Shown here: piece by piece, positions 36,633-45,850 of the stretch | Layout of the letters: each line of letters starts with the position of its first letter | Position numbering within the stretch: position 1 is the first letter of the stretch | Assembly: GCA_016790815.1 (NCBI GenBank) | Contig: JAEUOG010000018.1 | Coordinates: forward strand, 42,175 to 106,174 | Direction: 5' to 3' | DNA: 64,000 bases | Source: Dechloromonas sp. | GTDB taxonomy: Bacteria > Pseudomonadota > Gammaproteobacteria > Burkholderiales > Rhodocyclaceae | Translations under genes and position numbers: made by a program | The notes under the pieces: model-generated | Told to the model about the DNA's origin: nothing | Database searches by the model: none | Seen by the model: only the letters and a program-made list of their open reading frames with translations

Positions 36633-37524
36633 TGGCCGGTTGCCGCGGAATGGCGGCGAACGACCAATTCTCCCGCGCCCAGGCCCAGACCTCGGCCACC
36701 GTCGCCCGCGCCAGCGCCACCGGCACCGCCTGACCCAGAAAATCCAGCGCCCGAACCAGCTCGGCCGCCGCGATATCGGTCGCCAAAGCCCGCGCCAGCG
36801 TCTGCTTCGACAATTTTTCGCCGGCCGCATTGGTGGCAACCGGCAGATGCGCATAGGCCGGCGTGGCAAAGCCCAGGCAGCGTTGCAGCCCGATCTGGCG
36901 CGGCGTCGACGCCAGCAGATCGGCGCCGCGCACGACTTGCGAAATTCGCTGAAAATCGTCGTCGACCGTGACAGCCAGCTGATAGGCGAACAAACCGTCG
37001 GCCCGGCGCAGCACGAAGTCGCCAACATCGCTCTCGAGATGCTGGCCGATCCGCCCTTGCAGGCGATCAGCGAAGGCGACTTCGTCATCATTGACCCGCA
37101 GGCGCCAAGCCCGCGCCGCCCGCCCGGCCGGCAAGCCGGCGCGGCAGGTGCCGGGATAAGCCAGCCCGCCATCGACCGCCGGGCGCGTCGCCGAATCGGC
37201 GATCTCCTTGCGCGAACAGGCGCAGCCGTAGGCCAGACCGGCCCGCTGCAATTGCGCCAGCGCCGCCGCGTAGGCCTCGAACCGGTCGCTCTGATACAAG
37301 ACCGGACCATCCCATTCAAAACCAAAGATTTCCAGCGTATTCAGGATGGTATCCGCCGCCCCCGCCACATTGCGCGGGGTATCGACATCCTCCATGCGCA
37401 CCAGCCATTCGCCGCCCTGCGTGCGCGCATCGAGGTAGCTGCCGACGGCGGCAACCAGGGAACCGAAGTGCAGGGGGCCGGTCGGCGATGGGGCGAAACG
37501 GCCGCGGTAAACGTTGATGGACAC
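36613..37524 (-). CDS. gluQ: Glutamyl-queuosine tRNA(Asp) synthetase
   Basis: It attaches glutamate to the queuosine base at the wobble position of tRNA(Asp). The 303 residues are a shortened class I glutamyl-tRNA synthetase with RFAPSPTGPLHFGS (HIGH-like), Cys residues of a zinc site (YGCACSRKE ... PGTC), and GEKLSKQTLA (KMSKS-like); the anticodon-binding domain is absent, as in the family. I chose GTG 37524, which gives the usual N-terminal distance to RGRFAPSPTG; an ATG at 37575 is the alternative. Neither has a clear ribosome site. It converges on clsB with a 20-base overlap. Confidence 0.88.
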   Translation of the reverse strand: MSINVYRGRFAPSPTGPLHFGSLVAAVGSYLDARTQGGEWLVRMEDVDTPRNVAGAADTILNTLEIFGFEWDGPVLYQSDRFEAYAAALAQLQRAGLAYGCACSRKEIADSATRPAVDGGLAYPGTCRAGLPAGRAARAWRLRVNDDEVAFADRLQGRIGQHLESDVGDFVLRRADGLFAYQLAVTVDDDFQRISQVVRGADLLASTPRQIGLQRCLGFATPAYAHLPVATNAAGEKLSKQTLARALATDIAAAELVRALDFLGQAVPVALARATVAEVWAWARENWSFAAIPRQPAISVPLA

Positions 37525-37630
37525 GATTTTGAGCGATGGCAGGAGCGAATCCGGTTCGCGACTATACCAAGCCATCGCGCAGGAACCGAAGCGGCCGGAT
37601 TTTCTGGAGGGAATTTTCGGCTCGCCCTGC

Positions 37631-37659
37631 TTGTCCGAAAGGAACGCGTCCGGTACAAA
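37631..37659 (+). promoter_or_regulatory. Sigma-70-like promoter candidate for the antiporter gene
   Basis: TTGTCC (37631-37636) and TACAAA (37654-37659) are 17 bases apart and end 26 bases before the start codon of the antiporter. The spacing is ideal and the hexamers are fair. Confidence 0.35.
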
Positions 37660-37685
37660 GCGAATACTCGACTCACAAGGCCCCC

Positions 37686-39392
37686 ATGGATCACAACATT
37701 CCCCTGATTACCACGCTGGCTGCCGGCTTCGGCATCGCCCTGATCCTCGGTTTTGCCGCCGAGCGCATGAAACTGCCCGCGCTGGTCGGCTATCTTGCCG
37801 CCGGCATCCTGATCGGGCCGGCCACACCGGGTTTCGTCGCCGACATACACATCGCCGCCCAGTTGTCCGAAATCGGCGTCATGCTGCTCATGTTCGGCGT
37901 CGGCCTGCATTTTTCGCTGGGCGACCTGATGGCCGTCAAACGCATCGCCGTGCCCGGGGCCGTCGTGCAAATGACCTGCGCCACCCTGCTCGGCATGGCC
38001 GTGGCCTGGGGCTGGGGCTGGGAATGGGGGCACGGCCTGCTCTTCGGCCTTTCGCTGTCCTGCGCCAGCACCGTCGTGCTGCTCAAGGCGCTGGAGTCCA
38101 GAGGCGTCCTCGACAGCATGAATGGCCGGATCGCGGTCGGCTGGCTCGTCGTCGAAGACCTCGCCACGGTTCTCGTCCTCGTCCTGCTGCCACCAGTGGC
38201 CGGCATTCTCGGCGGCGACGTGCAGTCGGCCGGCGGCAACCAGGAAATCTGGTGGGCAATTGGCAAAACGCTGCTCCAGGTCTGCGCCTTCATCGGCTTC
38301 ATGATGCTCGTCGGGCGCAAGCTCATCCCGTGGCTGCTCTGGCACATCGCCGCCACCGGCTCGCGCGAGCTGTTCACGCTGTCGGTAGTCGCGGCCGCGA
38401 TCAGCATTGCCTACGGCGCAGCCCATCTGTTCAGCGTGTCGTTTGCGCTGGGCGCCTTCTTCGCCGGCATGGTCATGCGCGAATCCGAATTCAGCCATCG
38501 GGCGGCCGAAGAATCCCTGCCCCTGCGCGATGCTTTCTCCGTGCTCTTCTTCGTTTCCGTCGGCATGCTTTTCCAGCCGTCGATTCTGGTCGACAAACCC
38601 ATGCAGGTACTCGGCGTCGTCGCCATCATCATGGTCGGCAAAACACTGGCTGCCATGGCGCTGGTCCTTGCCCTGCGCTACCCGCTCAACACAGCGCTGA
38701 CCGTCGCTGCCAGCCTGGCCCAGATTGGCGAATTCTCATTCATCCTGGCCGGGCTCGGCCAGGCTCTCGGGCTCATGACGAACGAAGGGATGAGCCTGGT
38801 TCTGGCCGGCGCCCTGTTCTCGATCGCCCTCAACCCGCTCATGTTCTCGGCCATCGAACCGCTGCGGCGCTGGGTGCTCGACAAGTCGGCATTCGCGCGC
38901 GAACTTGAGCAACGCGGCGACCCGTTTGCCGAATTGCCGATGAGTACCGAGCGCAAGTTTCTCGAAAAACAGGTGGTGCTGGTCGGCTACGGCCGGGTCG
39001 GGCACCGGATAGCCGAGGCGCTGGAGCGCCAGGGGATTCCTTACGTGGTCGCCGAGCAAAACCGGGAACTGGTCGAAAGCCTGCGCAACAAAGGCATCGC
39101 TGCCGTCTCCGGCGACGCGAGCGAGCCTTCGGTGCTGATTCAGGCCCATATCGCCGACGCTGCCATGCTGGTCATCGCCAGCCCCGACCCGATCAACGTC
39201 CGCCAGATGGTCGACACGGCACGGACCCTCAATCCGGACATCGAAATCGTCCTGCGCACCCACAGCGAGGCCGAGTCCGACATGTTGCGCAAGGACAATC
39301 TGGGCACCGTTTTCTACGGCGAGGAAGAATTGGCCAAAGGCATGACGGGCCATGTGCTGGAGCGCTTCTCGCGGCAATTTGAGCAGGCTTGA
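37686..39392 (+). CDS. Cation:proton antiporter, YbaL/KefB-like (CPA2) with RCK domain
   Basis: A 568-residue inner-membrane exchanger for potassium or sodium against protons. About 12 membrane helices span residues 5-400, including the conserved GLSLSCASTVVLLKALE and WLVVEDLATVLVL segments of CPA2 transporters (Asp in the VVEDL motif). A soluble RCK/TrkA-N domain follows (about 415-540), with a Rossmann start (QVVLVGYGRVGHRIAEALE) that binds nucleotide. The sequence resembles YbaL more than KefC, and no glutathione-binding partner (KefF/KefG) is nearby. The start at 37686 has AAGG just upstream; the frame is open 150 bases further. Confidence 0.88.
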   Translation: MDHNIPLITTLAAGFGIALILGFAAERMKLPALVGYLAAGILIGPATPGFVADIHIAAQLSEIGVMLLMFGVGLHFSLGDLMAVKRIAVPGAVVQMTCATLLGMAVAWGWGWEWGHGLLFGLSLSCASTVVLLKALESRGVLDSMNGRIAVGWLVVEDLATVLVLVLLPPVAGILGGDVQSAGGNQEIWWAIGKTLLQVCAFIGFMMLVGRKLIPWLLWHIAATGSRELFTLSVVAAAISIAYGAAHLFSVSFALGAFFAGMVMRESEFSHRAAEESLPLRDAFSVLFFVSVGMLFQPSILVDKPMQVLGVVAIIMVGKTLAAMALVLALRYPLNTALTVAASLAQIGEFSFILAGLGQALGLMTNEGMSLVLAGALFSIALNPLMFSAIEPLRRWVLDKSAFARELEQRGDPFAELPMSTERKFLEKQVVLVGYGRVGHRIAEALERQGIPYVVAEQNRELVESLRNKGIAAVSGDASEPSVLIQAHIADAAMLVIASPDPINVRQMVDTARTLNPDIEIVLRTHSEAESDMLRKDNLGTVFYGEEELAKGMTGHVLERFSRQFEQA

Positions 39393-39457
39393 AACGGCGG
39401 GATATGTCGACTGGTGTTGCTTCAGCACACCCTCTATCCGGAAACTTTTTCCTCCTC

Positions 39458-39484
39458 TTAGCACTCACAGGCTGCGAGTGCTAA
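39458..39484 (+). promoter_or_regulatory. CIRCE operator (HrcA site) upstream of rpoH
   Basis: TTAGCACTC, nine bases, then GAGTGCTAA: an exact match to the CIRCE consensus. It ends 33 bases before the rpoH start codon. HrcA bound here would repress rpoH. TAATAT at 39482-39487 overlaps the right arm and could be the -10 hexamer, so the operator probably covers the promoter. Confidence 0.93.
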
Positions 39485-39517
39485 TATATCGATGTAAATG
39501 AAGGAGAACACTACGCT

Positions 39518-40378
39518 ATGACCCACGCCCTGGCGCTTCCCATCCCGTCTGCCATCGGTAACATCGACGCCTACATCCAGGTGGCGAACCGTTATCCGAT
39601 GCTGGCCGAGGCCGAGGAAATCCGGCTGGCCGAGCGTTTCCACAACGAAGGCGATGTGGAAGCGGCGCGTCAGCTTGTCCTTTCGCACCTTCGCCTCGTC
39701 ATCTCCATTGCCCGCGGCTATCTCGGCTACGGCCTGCCGCACGCCGACCTGATCCAGGAAGGCAACATCGGCCTCATGAAGGCTGTCAAACGCTTCGATC
39801 CGACGCGCGGCGTCCGGCTGGTATCGTTTGCCATGCACTGGATCAAGGCCGAGATCCACGAGTACATCCTCAAGAACTGGCGCCTGGTCAAGGTGGCCAC
39901 GACCAAGGCCCAGCGCAAGCTGTTCTTCAACCTGCGCAGCCTGAAGAGCGACTACGAAGGCGTCGATACGCTGAATGGCACGCAGGCAGCTGAAGTCGCG
40001 GCGCGTCTGGGCGTCAAGCAGAATGAAGTCGTCGAGATGGAAACCCGCCTCTCGGGCCGCGACATCGCGCTCGAGGGCAACCCGGACGACGGCGACGAGG
40101 CCTTTGCGCCGATCGATTATCTGGCCGACTCGCGTTACGAGCCGACCCGCATGCTGGAAAACAAGGCCGTCGCCCGCCTGCACGACGAAGGTCTGCACGA
40201 AGCGCTGGCCATGCTCGACCCGCGCAGTCGCCGCATCGTCGAGGCCCGCTGGCTGCCGGAAGGCGAGGCCGCCACGCTGCACGACCTGGCCGCCGAGTTC
40301 GATGTTTCGGCCGAGCGGATTCGCCAGATCGAAGTCAAGGCGCTGCAGAAGATGCGCGATGCCCTGACCGAGGCCTGA
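39518..40378 (+). CDS. rpoH: RNA polymerase sigma-32 (heat-shock) factor
   Basis: RpoH directs transcription of heat-shock genes. The 286 residues hold region 2 (QLVLSHLRLVISIARGY, YGLPHADLIQEGNIGLMKAVKRFD, FAMHWIKAEIHEYIL), the RpoH-box segment QRKLFFNLRSLK just after it, and region 4.2 (TLHDLAAEFDVSAERIRQIE). AAGGAG lies about 10 bases before the ATG. The CIRCE element upstream adds HrcA control to the usual RNA-thermometer and DnaK-level regulation. A terminator follows at 40.47 kb. Confidence 0.96.
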   Translation: MTHALALPIPSAIGNIDAYIQVANRYPMLAEAEEIRLAERFHNEGDVEAARQLVLSHLRLVISIARGYLGYGLPHADLIQEGNIGLMKAVKRFDPTRGVRLVSFAMHWIKAEIHEYILKNWRLVKVATTKAQRKLFFNLRSLKSDYEGVDTLNGTQAAEVAARLGVKQNEVVEMETRLSGRDIALEGNPDDGDEAFAPIDYLADSRYEPTRMLENKAVARLHDEGLHEALAMLDPRSRRIVEARWLPEGEAATLHDLAAEFDVSAERIRQIEVKALQKMRDALTEA

Positions 40379-40408
40379 AAGGCGGCATGGCGAATTTCAT
40401 TTTTGACC

Positions 40409-40429
40409 GTTTTTTCCGGTTGACCGTGG
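40409..40429 (+). repeat. Dispersed CGGTTGACCG repeat, intergenic copy (rpoH-napB)
   Basis: A 21-base sequence with core TTTTTTCCGGTTGACCG. It is an exact inverted match to 20885-20905. It lies between the rpoH stop codon and the terminator. Confidence 0.7.
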
Positions 40430-40469
40430 CAACAAGCGACGAATCGGAAAAAGCCGGCACAGACAGCAA

Positions 40470-40494
40470 AAAAGGGAGCCTCGGCTCCCTTTTT
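40470..40494. terminator. Bidirectional terminator between rpoH and napB
   Basis: AAAAGGGAGCC (40470-40480) pairs with GGCTCCCTTTT (40483-40493) with TC between the arms, flanked by A- and T-runs. It serves both rpoH and the converging nap operon. Confidence 0.88.
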
Positions 40495-40511
40495 CGTTAC
40501 CCACCGATCCA

Positions 40512-41006
40512 TTAGTTCTTTTTCTTGCCCTTGCTGGCTTTCCCTTCGGCCAGATCGCCCTTGAAATCGTTTTCGACGAGCGGCGGCGCATCAACCTGGG
40601 GCACGTGACATTGCGTGCAGTTATGGCGTGCTGAAGAACTTGCCGGCAAGACTTTGCCATCACGGTCACGGAAGTGGCTGTCACCGATCTTCGGTGCTTT
40701 TTTCTTCTTGTAGGTATCGGCGCTGTGGCAGGTCAGGCACTGGTTTTCTTCGAGGGTGATTTCGTCGAAATTTTCGACCGCATGCGGAATGACCGGCGGC
40801 TGGTCGCGGTAGGTACGCGCCACTTTTTCCTGCCCGCCCGGCTTGCCACCCAGATATTTCTTGGCATCCGGCGCCTGATCGGCAGCGCTGACATCAGCGC
40901 CCCGCATCGGTTTGGGTGCATCCTGAGCCTGTACGAGCGGAGCAGACAGCGCCCAGCAGGCAGCGGCAGCCAGAATGGCAAATCTCGTCTTCAGCGTTGT
41001 TTTCAT
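40512..41006 (-). CDS. napB: Periplasmic nitrate reductase, di-heme cytochrome c subunit
   Basis: NapB passes electrons to NapA. The 164 residues start with a signal peptide ending near residue 27 (VQAQ). Two heme-binding motifs are present: CLTCH (90-94) and CTQCH (130-134), with a conserved His75 in IPHAVEN as a likely axial ligand. The C-terminal tail is Lys-rich. It is last in the napDAGHB order, 30 bases after napH. Confidence 0.93.
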   Translation of the reverse strand: MKTTLKTRFAILAAAACWALSAPLVQAQDAPKPMRGADVSAADQAPDAKKYLGGKPGGQEKVARTYRDQPPVIPHAVENFDEITLEENQCLTCHSADTYKKKKAPKIGDSHFRDRDGKVLPASSSARHNCTQCHVPQVDAPPLVENDFKGDLAEGKASKGKKKN

Positions 41007-41036
41007 GGTGGGCGCTCCTCCTCAAGAACTCGATAA

Positions 41037-41942
41037 TCAGTTGGTTTCCGTCCGCACCACCGCAGGCTGGGCAGTGGAAACCGGGTTATTGAACCGCAGC
41101 CCGAAGGTGAATACGTCCTTCGAGCAGACATCAATGCAACGGCCACAATTGGTACAGTTCGGACTCAAAATGACCGGCCCGACACCCTTGCCTTCACCCT
41201 TGAGCGCGGCTCGGATAACCTGCGGTTCGGGGCAGACTTCGAAGCAGTCCATGCAGTCGTTGCAGGCTGTCCGCTTCGGAGCCGAAATGCGAAGCGGGCT
41301 CCAGCGACCGATCAGGCTGTAGAAAGCCCCGACCGGGCAGAGCCGACCGCACCAGCCACGGCTCGTCACGAACAGATCGAACAGAAAAACAACCAGAACC
41401 ACGGTCCACGCCATTCCCATGCCGAAAATCAGACCGCGATGCAGCATGGAAACCGGATTGATCAATTCCCACAAGACCACCCCGCTCACTGCCGAGCCGA
41501 CGATGGTCATGCCGAGTATCCAGTAGCGCGTATTGCGCCCCAGCTGCGAACTACCCTTGATGCCGATACGGTCGCGCAGCCAGCCAGCGGCATCGGTAAC
41601 GATATTGACCGGGCACACCCAACTGCAATAGACCCGCCCCCCGACCAGAAGGTAAAACGCCAGCACGATGCCCAAGCCAATGAGGCCCAGCGTTTCCGGC
41701 AAATGCCCGGCCACCATCGATTGCAAGGCAACATAGGGATCGGTCAATGGCAGCACGTCCAGCGTGTAGCTGTAGGCCAGATTGCCCTTGACGATCCAAT
41801 GGCCAAACCATGGCCCGAGCAGGAACAGGGCGAGAATGGAAAACTGCGAAATGCGGCGCAGGATCAGCCACTTGTGCGCGCGCAGCCAGCCTTTTTCCTC
41901 GACCGCCTCAGCCCCTATCCGTTTGTGTTTGGCGGCACTCAT
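41037..41942 (-). CDS. napH: NapH: membrane Fe-S quinol dehydrogenase subunit
   Basis: NapH is an inner-membrane iron-sulfur protein that takes electrons from quinol to NapG. The 301 residues have four predicted membrane helices, CxxxCP motifs in the loops (CSWVCPV and [12 protein letters not shown]), and two [4Fe-4S] ferredoxin motifs near the C-terminus ([12 protein letters not shown] and [11 protein letters not shown]). It overlaps napG by four bases. With NapG it replaces NapC, which is absent from this cluster. Confidence 0.94.
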   Translation of the reverse strand: MSAAKHKRIGAEAVEEKGWLRAHKWLILRRISQFSILALFLLGPWFGHWIVKGNLAYSYTLDVLPLTDPYVALQSMVAGHLPETLGLIGLGIVLAFYLLVGGRVYCSWVCPVNIVTDAAGWLRDRIGIKGSSQLGRNTRYWILGMTIVGSAVSGVVLWELINPVSMLHRGLIFGMGMAWTVVLVVFLFDLFVTSRGWCGRLCPVGAFYSLIGRWSPLRISAPKRTACNDCMDCFEVCPEPQVIRAALKGEGKGVGPVILSPNCTNCGRCIDVCSKDVFTFGLRFNNPVSTAQPAVVRTETN

Positions 41943-42811
41943 GGCTTGCCCCCCAGTCCGGGTGGCAGGCTCGGGATGGCGCCGGCTTCACTGCCCGGCA
42001 TGCCGCGCATGGCCTCGGTGTGGCCGCTGGCCGGGTCGTAGTGACCGGGTAGCACAGCCCCCTCCGGCAGTCGATCCGGAAGGTCGAGCATCTTCGACTC
42101 GTCAATCAGCGACTTGCCGGCCTTCGATTTTTCGTCCCAGCCGAGACGGTAATGCTTGCCCAACTCGCCCTTGGCCAACTTGGGCGGCAGGATGCGAATG
42201 GCAGCCTCTTCAAGGACGCAGGATTTCTCACACTTGCCGCAGCCGGTGCAGTGCTCGGAATGAACGGTCGGCAGGAACATCGCGTGGCGGCCGGTGCGCG
42301 CATTGGGCACCAAGTCGAGCGTGATCGCCTTGTCGATGACCGGGCAGACGCGATAACAGACATCACAACGCAAACCAAGGAAGTTGAGGCAGGTCTCATG
42401 GTCGATGAGCACGGCGACGCCCATCTTCGCCTTGTTGATATCGGTCAGGCTGTGATCCAGCGCGCCGGTCGGACAGGCCTTGATGCATGGAATGTCTTCG
42501 CACATCTCGCACGGGATGTTGCGCGCGTTGAAAAACGGCGTGCCGGTTGCCACGGGGGTTTCCGGCTTGGCCAGTTCGAGCGTGTTGTACGGGCAATCAC
42601 GCACGCACATGCCGCACCGTATGCAGGCACCGAGAAAGTCATCTTCCGGCAGCGCACCCGGGGGCCGCAGGGCGAGCGCAGGCAGGGCCTTGGACTGCTT
42701 GGCGTACAAGCCAAGCCCGAGGCCGAGCATGCCCATGCCACACACCATCTTGGCTGAGTCAAATATGAACTGGCGGCGCGCTGCACCGCTCTTTGGGGTC
42801 TTTTCTGTCAT
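41939..42811 (-). CDS. napG: NapG: periplasmic ferredoxin-like electron-transfer protein
   Basis: NapG carries electrons from NapH towards NapB/NapA. The 290 residues have a twin-arginine-like N-terminus ([11 protein letters not shown]) and four Cys clusters for [4Fe-4S] centres: [35 protein letters not shown] and [12 protein letters not shown] place the start at ATG 42811; a GTG at 42823 is the alternative. It overlaps napH by four bases and lies 89 bases after napA, with a perfect hairpin in that gap. Confidence 0.93.
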   Translation of the reverse strand: MTEKTPKSGAARRQFIFDSAKMVCGMGMLGLGLGLYAKQSKALPALALRPPGALPEDDFLGACIRCGMCVRDCPYNTLELAKPETPVATGTPFFNARNIPCEMCEDIPCIKACPTGALDHSLTDINKAKMGVAVLIDHETCLNFLGLRCDVCYRVCPVIDKAITLDLVPNARTGRHAMFLPTVHSEHCTGCGKCEKSCVLEEAAIRILPPKLAKGELGKHYRLGWDEKSKAGKSLIDESKMLDLPDRLPEGAVLPGHYDPASGHTEAMRGMPGSEAGAIPSLPPGLGGKP

Positions 42812-42842
42812 CGCTTTCGTCACTGGTTCAGTTCAGACGGTG

Positions 42843-42865
42843 CGGATGGGCCCCGCTCCCATCCG
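42843..42865 (-). other. Hairpin between napA and napG
   Basis: CGGATGGG (42843-42850) pairs perfectly with CCCATCCG (42858-42865) around a 7-base loop, without a T-run. It may stabilise the napDA transcript or uncouple NapA from NapG levels. Confidence 0.4.
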
Positions 42866-42900
42866 TCCGGTACTCCCTGATTGCTCTTCCGGTCAAACCC

Positions 42901-45453
42901 TCAAGCCTTGACCACTTTGCACGCACACTTCTTGTAATCGGTTTCCTTCGAGATCGGACAGGTTGCATCCAGCGTCAGCTTGTTTACCAGACGATGCTCG
43001 TCAAAGAACGGTACGAAGACGAGGCCGAGCGGGGTCTTGTTGCGGCCCTTGGTTTCGACGCGCAACTGGATTTCGCCGCGACGGGTCGATAGTTTGACCA
43101 CATCGTTGCGGGCCAGGCCACGCTTCTTGGCATCCTCAGGGTTCATGTACATCACGGCATCCGGCACCGCCTTGTAGAGCTCGGGGACGCGACGCGTCAT
43201 GGAGCCCGTATGCCAGTGTTCCAGCACGCGGCCGGTACATAGCCAGAGATCGTATTCGGCATCGGGCATTTCTGCAGCCGGCTGGTAAGGCAACGCGAAG
43301 GCAATGGCCTTGCCGTCAGCGTGGCCGTAAAAGCGAACGCCTTCGCCCTTCGGCACATAGCTGTCGTAGCCTTCGCGGAAACGCCACAGGGTTTCCTTGC
43401 CATCGATCACCGGCCAGCGCAGGCCGCGTGCCTTGTGATAGACATCGAAGTTGGCCAGGTCGTGCGCCTTGCCGCGACCGAACGAGGCGTATTCCTCGAA
43501 CAGGCCTTTCTGCACGTAGAAGCCGAAGGCCTTGGACTCGTCGTTCATGTAGTCCTTGATGCCGTGGGCGTTGACCTTGGCGACCTCGTCCAGCCCGAAC
43601 TTGTTGACCTGGCCGTTGGCGAAGAGCACCTCGTACATGGTCTTGCCTTTGTACTCCGGGTTCTTGTCGAGCAACTCGGCCGGCCAGACTTCTTCGATCT
43701 TGAAGCGCTTGGAGAATTCGAGATATTGCCACAGGTCGGACCTGCTCTCGCCCGGCGCCTTGACCTGTTGGCGCCACATCTGGCCGCGCCGCTCGGCGTT
43801 GCCGTACATGCCTTCCTTCTCCATCCACATGGCGCAAGGCAGGATGAGGTCGGAGGCCATGGCCGACACGGTCGGGTAGACATCGGACACGACGACGAAG
43901 GCCTTCGGATTGCGCCAGCCCGGATAGATTTCGTCATTGACGTTCGGCCCGGCCTGCATGTTGTTGGTCGTCGACGTCCAGTAGAAACCGAGCTTGCCGT
44001 CCTTCAGGGCGCGGCTCTGGGCCACGGCGTGCAGGCCGATCCACTCGGGAATGGTGCCGGCCGGCAGCTTCCACAGCTTTTCCGACAACTCGCGGTGCTT
44101 GGGATTCATCACAACCATATCGGCTGGCAGGCGATGAGAGAAAGTGCCCACTTCGCGCGCCGTGCCGCAGGCGGAGGGCTGGCCGGTCAGCGAGAACGGC
44201 CCGTTGCCGGGCTCGGAAATCTTGCCGACCAGGAGGTGAACGTTGTAGATCATGTTGTTCACCCACGTGCCGCGGGTGTGCTGGTTGAAGCCCATGGTCC
44301 AGTAGGAAACGACCTTGGACTTCGGGTCGGCGTAGGCTTTGGCTAGCGCTTCGAGGTTTTCCTTGGGCACGCCGGAAATCTCGTGCGCCTTGTCCAGCGT
44401 GTATTCGGAAACGAAGGCGGCGAACTCGTCGAACGTCATCGGCGTCGAGTTGTTCGGGTTGCCCTTCGGCTTGCCTTCTTCGCCCGGGTAGCCGTTGTTC
44501 ATCGCCACCTTTTCCAGCGGGTGGTTCGGGCGCAGGCCGTAGCCGATGTCGGTCACGCCCTTGGCAAACTTGACGTGTTTTGCCACGAATTCCTTGTTGA
44601 CCGCACCGGTCGTGATGATGTGGTTGCAGATGTAGTTGAGGATGGCCAGATCGGACTGCGGCTTGAAGATCAGTGTGTTGTCGGCCAGTTCGCAGGAGCG
44701 ATGGCTGAACGTCGATAGCACGTGCACCTTGACGTGCTTGGCACTGAGCCGGCGGTCGGTGATGCGCGACCAGAGGATCGGGTGCATCTCGGCCATGTTC
44801 GAGCCCCACAGTGCGAAAACGTCGGCGTGCTCGGCGTCGTCATAGCAGCCCATCGGCTCGTCGATGCCGAAGGTGCGCATGAAGCCGGCGACAGCCGAGG
44901 CCATGCAGTGGCGGGCGTTGGGATCGAGGTTGTTGGTGCGGAAGCCTGCTTTCATGAGCTTGGCGGCAGCGTAGCCTTCCCACACAGTCCACTGGCCTGA
45001 GCCGAACATGGCGATATTGCGCGGCCCGCCTTCCTTGAGCGCGGCCTTGCACTTCTCTTCCATGATGTCGAAAGCCTGGGTCCAGGTGATCGGCTTGAAA
45101 TCACCGTTCTTGTCGTACTTGCCGTCCTTCATGCGCAGCATCGGCGTCTGCAGGCGGTCCTTGCCGTATTGAATCTTGGAGAGGAAGTAACCTTTGATGC
45201 AGTTCAGGCCACGATTGACCGGTGCGTCCGGGTCGCCCTGGGTGGCCACGACACGGCCCTCCTTGACGCCGACCAGCACACCGCAGCCAGTACCACAGTA
45301 GCGACAGACGCCCTTGTCCCAGCGCACACCGTCCCCCTTGCCTGCCTGCTGCGCCATGACGGCGGTTGGCACGCTGATGCCGGCGACGGTTGCAGCCGCC
45401 GCGACTGCGTTGCTCTTGATGAAATCACGCCGGGTAAGTTTTACTTCGATCAT
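42901..45453 (-). CDS. napA: Periplasmic nitrate reductase, catalytic molybdenum subunit
   Basis: NapA reduces nitrate to nitrite in the periplasm. The 850 residues begin with a Tat signal ([10 protein letters not shown], Arg8-Arg9). A [4Fe-4S] cluster is bound by Cys50, Cys53, Cys57 and Cys85, with conserved Lys87, and the Mo-bis-MGD centre by Cys183 in [12 protein letters not shown]-binding segments follow to the C-terminus. I chose ATG 45453; the frame runs 15 bases further up but that overlaps napD, whose stop codon lies just one base before this start. Mature protein export needs the chaperone NapD. Confidence 0.96.
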   Translation of the reverse strand: MIEVKLTRRDFIKSNAVAAAATVAGISVPTAVMAQQAGKGDGVRWDKGVCRYCGTGCGVLVGVKEGRVVATQGDPDAPVNRGLNCIKGYFLSKIQYGKDRLQTPMLRMKDGKYDKNGDFKPITWTQAFDIMEEKCKAALKEGGPRNIAMFGSGQWTVWEGYAAAKLMKAGFRTNNLDPNARHCMASAVAGFMRTFGIDEPMGCYDDAEHADVFALWGSNMAEMHPILWSRITDRRLSAKHVKVHVLSTFSHRSCELADNTLIFKPQSDLAILNYICNHIITTGAVNKEFVAKHVKFAKGVTDIGYGLRPNHPLEKVAMNNGYPGEEGKPKGNPNNSTPMTFDEFAAFVSEYTLDKAHEISGVPKENLEALAKAYADPKSKVVSYWTMGFNQHTRGTWVNNMIYNVHLLVGKISEPGNGPFSLTGQPSACGTAREVGTFSHRLPADMVVMNPKHRELSEKLWKLPAGTIPEWIGLHAVAQSRALKDGKLGFYWTSTTNNMQAGPNVNDEIYPGWRNPKAFVVVSDVYPTVSAMASDLILPCAMWMEKEGMYGNAERRGQMWRQQVKAPGESRSDLWQYLEFSKRFKIEEVWPAELLDKNPEYKGKTMYEVLFANGQVNKFGLDEVAKVNAHGIKDYMNDESKAFGFYVQKGLFEEYASFGRGKAHDLANFDVYHKARGLRWPVIDGKETLWRFREGYDSYVPKGEGVRFYGHADGKAIAFALPYQPAAEMPDAEYDLWLCTGRVLEHWHTGSMTRRVPELYKAVPDAVMYMNPEDAKKRGLARNDVVKLSTRRGEIQLRVETKGRNKTPLGLVFVPFFDEHRLVNKLTLDATCPISKETDYKKCACKVVKA

Positions 45454-45454
45454 C

Positions 45455-45721
45455 TCAGGCCTCCTCATCTGGATCAGATTCGTACTGGTGAAACACCAGA
45501 GAGGCCGAAATCACTCCCGGCATCTGGCGGATCATCTCAAAGGTGTTGCTGGTGTTGTCTTCGTCGCCGGATTCGATCGTCACGATCATCCGGCCATCTT
45601 CGCCAACCGCGTGGATCTCGACACCTTCCAGTTTGCGCAGGCCGCTGGTGACTGCCACGCCATCTGCAGGCAAAACACCCAGAATGACGCTGGAAATATT
45701 GATGCCGGAAGGACCTCTCAT
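45455..45721 (-). CDS. napD: NapD: chaperone for NapA maturation
   Basis: NapD is a small cytoplasmic protein that binds the NapA Tat signal and delays export until the cofactor is loaded. The 88 residues begin [18 protein letters not shown] and contain the ferredoxin-like fold pattern ([33 protein letters not shown]). It is first in the operon, with a 125-base upstream region that holds an FNR-like site. Confidence 0.9.
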   Translation of the reverse strand: MRGPSGINISSVILGVLPADGVAVTSGLRKLEGVEIHAVGEDGRMIVTIESGDEDNTSNTFEMIRQMPGVISASLVFHQYESDPDEEA

Positions 45722-45836
45722 GTTCGTACCACGCCCAGTAGATTAGATATCAGCCCGGCCAATCTACGCCCATAAGACAACGCTTCTTTAGCGCAGATCA
45801 AATCGTTGAAATACCCCTATAGCTTTTGTAGGTATG

Positions 45837-45850
45837 TTGACGATGATCAA
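45837..45850 (-). promoter_or_regulatory. FNR-type site upstream of nap
   Basis: TTGAC-N4-ATCAA on the plus strand is the FNR dyad (TTGAT-N4-ATCAA) with one mismatch. It overlaps the 3' end of tatD and lies about 116 bases before the napD start codon, so oxygen-limited activation of nap is plausible. An A/T-rich -10-like GTATTT about 32 bases nearer to napD fits the spacing of an FNR-activated promoter. Confidence 0.45.

Noticed and set aside
39387-39420. Sigma-32 promoter upstream of rpoH (CTTGAAA at the antiporter stop codon)
   Set aside because: The -35-like hexamer is present, but no acceptable -10 (CCCCAT type) occurs at the right spacing.
45797-45836. NarL/NarP heptamer pair upstream of nap
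   Set aside because: One TACCCCT heptamer is seen but no second half at the 7-2-7 spacing, so chance is likely.
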